Positions 58,930-64,000 of a stretch of DNA of 64,000 nucleotides are shown here, piece after piece. Origin of the DNA: Benincasa hispida (lineage: Eukaryota; Streptophyta; Magnoliopsida; Cucurbitales; Cucurbitaceae); the NCBI RefSeq assembly GCF_009727055.1, contig NC_052358.1, positions 39,123,759 through 39,187,758 on the forward strand, in the 5' to 3' direction. A program made the translations under genes and the position numbers. The notes beneath the pieces are model-generated. The model had not been told where the DNA came from. It made no database searches and saw nothing but the letters and a program-made list of their open reading frames with translations. The stretch's first letter is position 1. Each line of letters opens with the position of its first letter.

Positions 58930-60093
58930 ATAAACTTTACAATTATTTTTTTATTGCGGCCATTCTGTTATTTTTATTTCATTCATTATTTATCTAAATT
59001 CTTTGATTCTTTGTACAGGCAAAAAGTTTTATATTGCGATATTTATAATTACTTGTATACTTAGTGAATTTTCAATAAAACTGAGTAGCAATTCTCTCCA
59101 TATGCCTCAGCTTCTTCTTTATCATCCTTTGTCAATTTTTGCGATATTCCCGATCTTTTATTTTGCGTTCTTCTTTGCGTTGCCATGATGTATAATATGC
59201 ATACACTTAGTAACATTTCCCACACTTTGTACTTTCTTACTAACACTTAGTTAATTCGTAGCTATAGCAATACTTTACCTTTTATCCTTCAAAATTCTGC
59301 TCAAACCTTCTTTTCAAAATTTTGTCTAAGTGTTTGTCTATTCTGTCCAAATAACGCAATGAGGACCTTGTGCATCTCTAAATTTAGGGGTGGGGAAGGT
59401 CTGAGCAGATGAGATCAAGAGTACACAGTCATTAAGAAAAATGCATTCATTTCCATTAAAAAAAAATCATACAAACTCCAATATCAGGGCAAGGGAAACT
59501 CCAAAAACAATCCCAACTTGATAAGAGTTAGTCGTGAAAGGAACCTGCTCGTAGCTGGATGTTCGCATGACACCCGTGGGAACAAGCCAAAACGAAGGTG
59601 GGTTTCCAAGAACGACGCAATATGAAAAAGATAAGAAAAAAATGAGAAAGAAAAATAAAAGAATACAAGAGATAACTCCTCTGAAAAATCAAGAGTTAAA
59701 GTTGAGATTGGCACACAACCGTAGTTGAATGTTCGCATGACACCCGTGGGGACAAGCAAAAACGAAGGGTGTAACCATGATCAACAATCTCTAATAAATG
59801 ACGCAAGATTTGACCACTGCATCCGGACGCATCAAGTTGTTTTTATAAGAAGAGGTACACATTCTTTTTAAAACTAGAAATGATTTTTTTAGCAAAAATT
59901 TGTTGTATAGAAGAATAAAGTAGGGCTTTGTTATGAGTTAGCAAGGATAGAAGGAAATTGCATTGTCAAGTAATGTTGCTTAGGTGGAGCATTCGAAGCA
60001 ACCAATCAACGCAAAATTTAGGATAGGAATTAAGCATTATTGCCTTAGTAGAAGATATGCTCGAGGACAAGCATATATCTAAATTTGGGGGTG
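58930..60093 (+). other. 3' UTR and PPT of element B
   Basis: Upstream PPT-like site 59361-59398, paired motif at 59551 and 59721, PPT at 60080-60093. No gene. Confidence 0.75.
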
Positions 60094-61921
60094 TGATAAC
60101 TTGTAGAAATACAAGTTATTTATACTGTGTTATTTAGATATTGCGGCTAAAAGGGAAGAAAAGTTGCGTCCAATGTATGAAAATTGGCTAAGAAATGCAA
60201 GAATTATAAATTATTGTAAATACACCCACTAACAGCATTGTGATGGTAGAAAAATATGTTTCCATTATGTTTTGTAGGAAATCAAGTCACCGCATGCGTT
60301 CATGGCTCAAAGAGAAAATGAACGACGCATCTCCGTTGCATTGCGCCCGTCAATCAATAATAAAGAAACGATCAATGCAATGACGGTGCATGCGACACTC
60401 GATCCAGAGCTGAACTTCCGGGCACACGATCGAAGATGCAAAAGAGCAACACAATTGCGAAGGATTCTGACGCATGTACAGCTAACCGTTGTGCATTTCT
60501 AACGGATTGATTGCGTAACAGAAGGAATATTCACTCCACCATTTTCGGAATTTTTCTTAACAATCAAGTGGGGTCCACACTGTAGAGAGTCAAAGTTGAG
60601 CCTATAAATAGCCTCTGAAATTCCATTGCAAAATATACTTGATACGGGCATATTTTGATATTTGTATATTGAGAGAGAGACTGGTCTGAAGAGCCTTATC
60701 GAGAAGATCCGAGAAGATTTAAGACAAGACCGAGAGGTGAGTCTCAAGGAAAATCCTTTCAATCGCCGCCGTGGAAGCTCTGTACCAAGGTCACTTTCTA
60801 CCGGACGAAAAGCTTGAGGGAAGCTTTTCTGTTCATCCATTCCATTCGCGGCAACAAATCCACCATCTAGATTGTGTCAAGATGTTGGCACTCTTCTGTA
60901 TTTGTTTTTTATTTCTTTATCATCAATTGTATTCATCTTCTTAATCTTTATCATTCACACCATGTATCAGACGCTAAATATTAGTATTGAATGTCATGAT
61001 CATTTTCATCTCCATCTTTCTGTTTATTTTCGTTCCTCCATGAATCGTTTTCTCCATGATGTTTTCTTAATCCCTTGGTAATTAGTAAGAATTAAGCAAG
61101 TAAATTAATTTGTGCTAAAGAAATAAATATGTTTAGCTAAAGCATGCTAGACGACATCTTCACCTTTGAGAGCAAAAGTGAAGATGCCATTCCTCTTGTC
61201 GAGAGAATGTTAGAAGAATACGTTAACTAAAGCGAGAAATACTTCCAGAGATTGAAGCAACCTTGTGTCACATTACGTGCATCCCTGTTTCACCACAGAG
61301 ATGTGGGGACGCGGCTGACCACCGAGAGGTGTACGCCAAGGGAAAGCGGAACCTTAGTTATATCTTTAACGCAATTAATGAACTTGCGATGTTTATATTA
61401 ATTACTCTTCCTATTTCTGATTCATACATAAAGACTTGCCAATGCATATCACGATCCTTTATATAAACTTCACAGTCAATCTCGAACTCAGTATCGTGTA
61501 TCATATATCCTGTACCTTGTATCATAATAGCTTAGGTTTACTTTTATCGCACTTTATTTTATTATCGCAACTTTATTTTTCCGCATTTTAAATTCATGTA
61601 CAAACCAACTCTTTTATTAATTGTAAAATCGGTCGCATATATCACGAACGTAACGCATTAACGACAACAAACCCTATGTTCGATCTCAAATTACTCTGAG
61701 AAACTTGCGTTGGAATTATACTTGGTTTCAGCACAAGGAAACTTGTGACAACGCATAGCATACTACAAGCATTTCATTAATAACGCATACATCTAGAAGT
61801 AGTATCGCATAAAGTGTAAATAAGCATAACACAACATCCAAATTCCACCTCCATCTTCATTCATCATCGTCCATATCCATATACATTTATGCTTATTTAG
61901 AGCTTCATCTACGACTGTACA
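60094..61921 (+). repeat. 3' LTR of element B
   Basis: TGATAACTTG to about ...GACTGTACA, about 1828 bp, with the alternate U5 end (TATGCTTATTTAG). Several single-base losses relative to D's LTR lie at 60700-60860. The promoter palindrome pair is deleted near 60415. Confidence 0.82.
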
Positions 61922-62856
61922 AATATCTCAAAGAAATTCCTAAGTGTAAAACCTACGGCAAGGTGCATTGATTGAAAGTCTTCAAAAGGGAAGGCTAAAC
62001 ACAAAGCTTACTTAAGTGTTGGTCTAAAAAAGGGAGACTTATGGTAGTAGCTAATATATGCTTTTGTGTCCACAGGATTGACACTAGTGATAAAAGCATA
62101 TCGACCCTTGAGGAATAGTTCTAAAAGTTGTGAGTGACTAAATATTTATGATGTTTTAACGAAACCATGTTTTAAGAAAGATTATTCTCATGTTAGCTAG
62201 TTTTACAAAGTAAATTCGAAGCAAACCATGAGTTATGTTTTAACCGCATGCCATGTATGAAAGTTTAGAAAAACTATTTATGTGTGTTTAATTACACAAA
62301 GCATGCGTTAGCATCTTTAAAGACATGTTTTCTATATGCTTTAAATTCCTTAAAGAGGAAGTCATTGTATGACTAGTTTTACTTGAAAGTTGATAACGAG
62401 GGACATTTGAGAAGGTATCCGAGGAGCTCGATACTGAAGGACATTTTAAGAAGGTATCTGAGCAAAAGTACCTAAGGCATGATAGTACTTAGTTATGGCC
62501 ACGTGCATGTAGGTAGTTAAAGTCAGAGATTGAGCAAAAGGGTTCTCTCTTGACTAAGGAGTTGACGTTTGGTTTAAACGACAACAGGATTATTCTCAAC
62601 TAAGGAACAGTTTAATGTTTTATGAAGAAAATAACTTTATATGCTTTATGCTTGGAAAATGTTTATATTGTAGTATAAGGTTACTGTAGAAATTTATATT
62701 TTAGTTTAATTTCTTTATTGAGACTTTTGCATGAGAATCAGTTTCTTTCTTAAGTCACTCACTGGGCTAGCAAGCTCACCCCGTTTTCAAATGTTTTTCT
62801 TTCCCCTAAGTAGCAGTCAAATCCTTAGGAGGTAGCTCCGCATCTGCTCTATCACT
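61922..62856 (+). repeat. Chromovirus-like LTR relic
   Basis: No ORF. CACTCACTGGGCTAGCAAGC near 62757 matches the LTR of the 45831-49302 fragment (reverse complement). A short duplication GGACATTT(T)GAGAAGGTATC(C/T)GAG lies at about 62402 and 62440. Confidence 0.45.
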
Positions 62857-64000
62857 TGATAACTTGTAGAAATACAAGTTATTTATGCTGTCTTATTCAG
62901 ATATTGCAGCCGAAAGAGAGAAAATATGCGTCGATTGTATGAAAATTAGCAAAGGAATACAATAATTACAAATTATCGCAAATACACCCACTAACACCAT
63001 CAAGATGGTAGAAAAAGATATTTCTAATCTGTTTTACAGGAAAACAAGTCACTGCTTGCGATCAAGGCTTAGAGAGAAACTGAACAATGCATCTCTGTCG
63101 CATTGCGCCCGTCAATCAATACTGAAGAGACGATCAACGCAATGACGGCGCAATGCAATAGTTGATTTAGAGCTGAACTTCAACCGCATGCGGTAATAAA
63201 AACAACACCACATGCAAGCACACGATCGAAAGATGCAAATGAGCAACGCAATAGCGGAGGATTTTGACACGTGTACAGCTGACCATTGTGCATTTTTTAC
63301 GAATTTATTGCCTAACAAAAGGAATATTTATTCCGCCATTCTCGGGATTTCCATAACAATAAAGTGGGGACCACACGGCGAAGAGTCAAAGCCTTCACCA
63401 ATAAATACCATCAAAGAATTCACTGAAGAAATATACTTGATACGAGGCTATTTTAATATTTGTATATTTGTATATTGAGAGAGAGACTGGTCTGAGTGCT
63501 GATCGGAGAAGATTCGGGAAGAATTAAGAGACAAGGCCGAGAGGTAAGTCTGTAGGAAAATCCTTCAAATCCCCGCCGTGAAGCTGTATACCAAGGTCAC
63601 TTCTACCGAACGAGTAAGCCTGAGAAAGAAGCTCTTCTGACCATTCATTCCATCCGCCGGCAAGCGTTTTCTTCATCTAGATCTGTGTTAAGACATTGGA
63701 ACTCTTCTGTATTTGTTTCTATCTCTTATTCATCAATTGTATTCATCTTCTTAATCTCTATCATTCACACCATGTATTAGACGCTTGATTCTACAATTAA
63801 ATGTCATGATCATTTTCATCTCCATATTTCTATCTACTTCCGTTCCTCCATGAATTGTTTTCTCCATGATGTTTTCTTAATCCCTCGGTGATTACAATGA
63901 ATTAAACAAGTAAATTAATCTGTGCTAAAGAAATAAATAAGTTTAGCTAAAGCATGCTCGTCGGCATCTTCACCTGTGACAGAAGTGAAGAAGCTATTCC
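62857..64000 (+). repeat. G-family LTR, cut by window end
   Basis: TGATAACTTG follows non-PPT sequence (CTCTATCACT), so this is a 5' or solo LTR. Hairpin intact. Palindrome ACCGCATGCGGT at about 63184, TATA degraded to AATAAATACC, donor GAGAGGTAAGTC near 63540. Confidence 0.85.

Noticed and set aside
62402..62470. Tandem GGACATTTGAGAAGGTATC as a satellite
   Set aside because: Only two imperfect copies, so a local duplication in an LTR relic.
1..64000. Integrated pararetrovirus or other viral insertion
   Set aside because: All RT-bearing pieces have LTRs, PBS or PPT and an integrase core, with RT followed by RNase H and integrase as in Ty3/gypsy. No coat/movement-protein block was seen.

Overview
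This window is plant nuclear DNA made almost entirely of nested, decayed LTR retrotransposons. I find no host gene, rRNA, tRNA or CRISPR array. Plant origin is shown by Athila-type Ty3/gypsy polyproteins, a PBS of the type TGGCGCCGTTGCCGGGG, Ty1/copia pieces with iMet-type PBSs, a chromovirus-like Ty3/gypsy piece, and LTR promoters with TATAAATA. A dicot is likely. A cucurbit is possible from the general look of the repeats, but the sequence does not prove it.

Two related Athila-like families dominate. Family G has LTRs of about 1.75-1.98 kb that begin TGATAACTTGTAG. Family F has LTRs of about 1.7 kb that begin TGATAATGGCCAG.

Layout, left to right: a minus-strand G LTR fragment (1-675); a copia scrap (676-756); an RT fragment of F-family element F1 (757-1059); element A of family G (1060-10926: 5' LTR, PBS, gag, no pol, a long accessory gene, 3' UTR, truncated 3' LTR); the rest of F1 (RNase H and integrase, UTR and 3' LTR, 10927-15901); a block of copia LTR and gag-protease remains (15902-24060); a minus-strand LTR relic with 41-bp repeats (24061-25617); element E, an F-family copy on the minus strand (25618-37484), broken by a G-family UTR+LTR fragment (27213-29453) and by a solo G LTR with a target-site duplication (30841-32753); another G UTR+LTR fragment (37485-39557); element B (gag tail, accessory gene, then 58587-61921 after an interruption); inside B, elements C (42635-49690, itself holding a chromovirus-like fragment at 45831-49302) and D (49691-58586, with gag and pol); a chromovirus-like LTR relic (61922-62856); and a final G LTR that runs off the window.

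Family G looks modular. D has gag and pol but no accessory gene. A and B have the accessory gene, and gag is joined to the post-pol spacer at the same pol-loss junction. C has gag only, with that same junction. D would be the type of autonomous partner able to supply enzymes to pol-less relatives, although every copy here carries stops or frameshifts. The accessory gene resembles the plant family usually called putative plant transposon protein (PF20167-like). It is preceded in both copies by its own TATA box and a telo-box-like AAACCCTAG.

Shared cis-structures in the noncoding parts are the least ordinary content: a hairpin with a GAAA loop at the LTR tip, a conserved splice donor in the leader paired with an acceptor just before gag, two polypurine tracts about 700 bp apart, and a paired motif of about 50 nt in the 3' UTR. 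All functions given for these are inferences from sequence reading. No alignment or database search was run.
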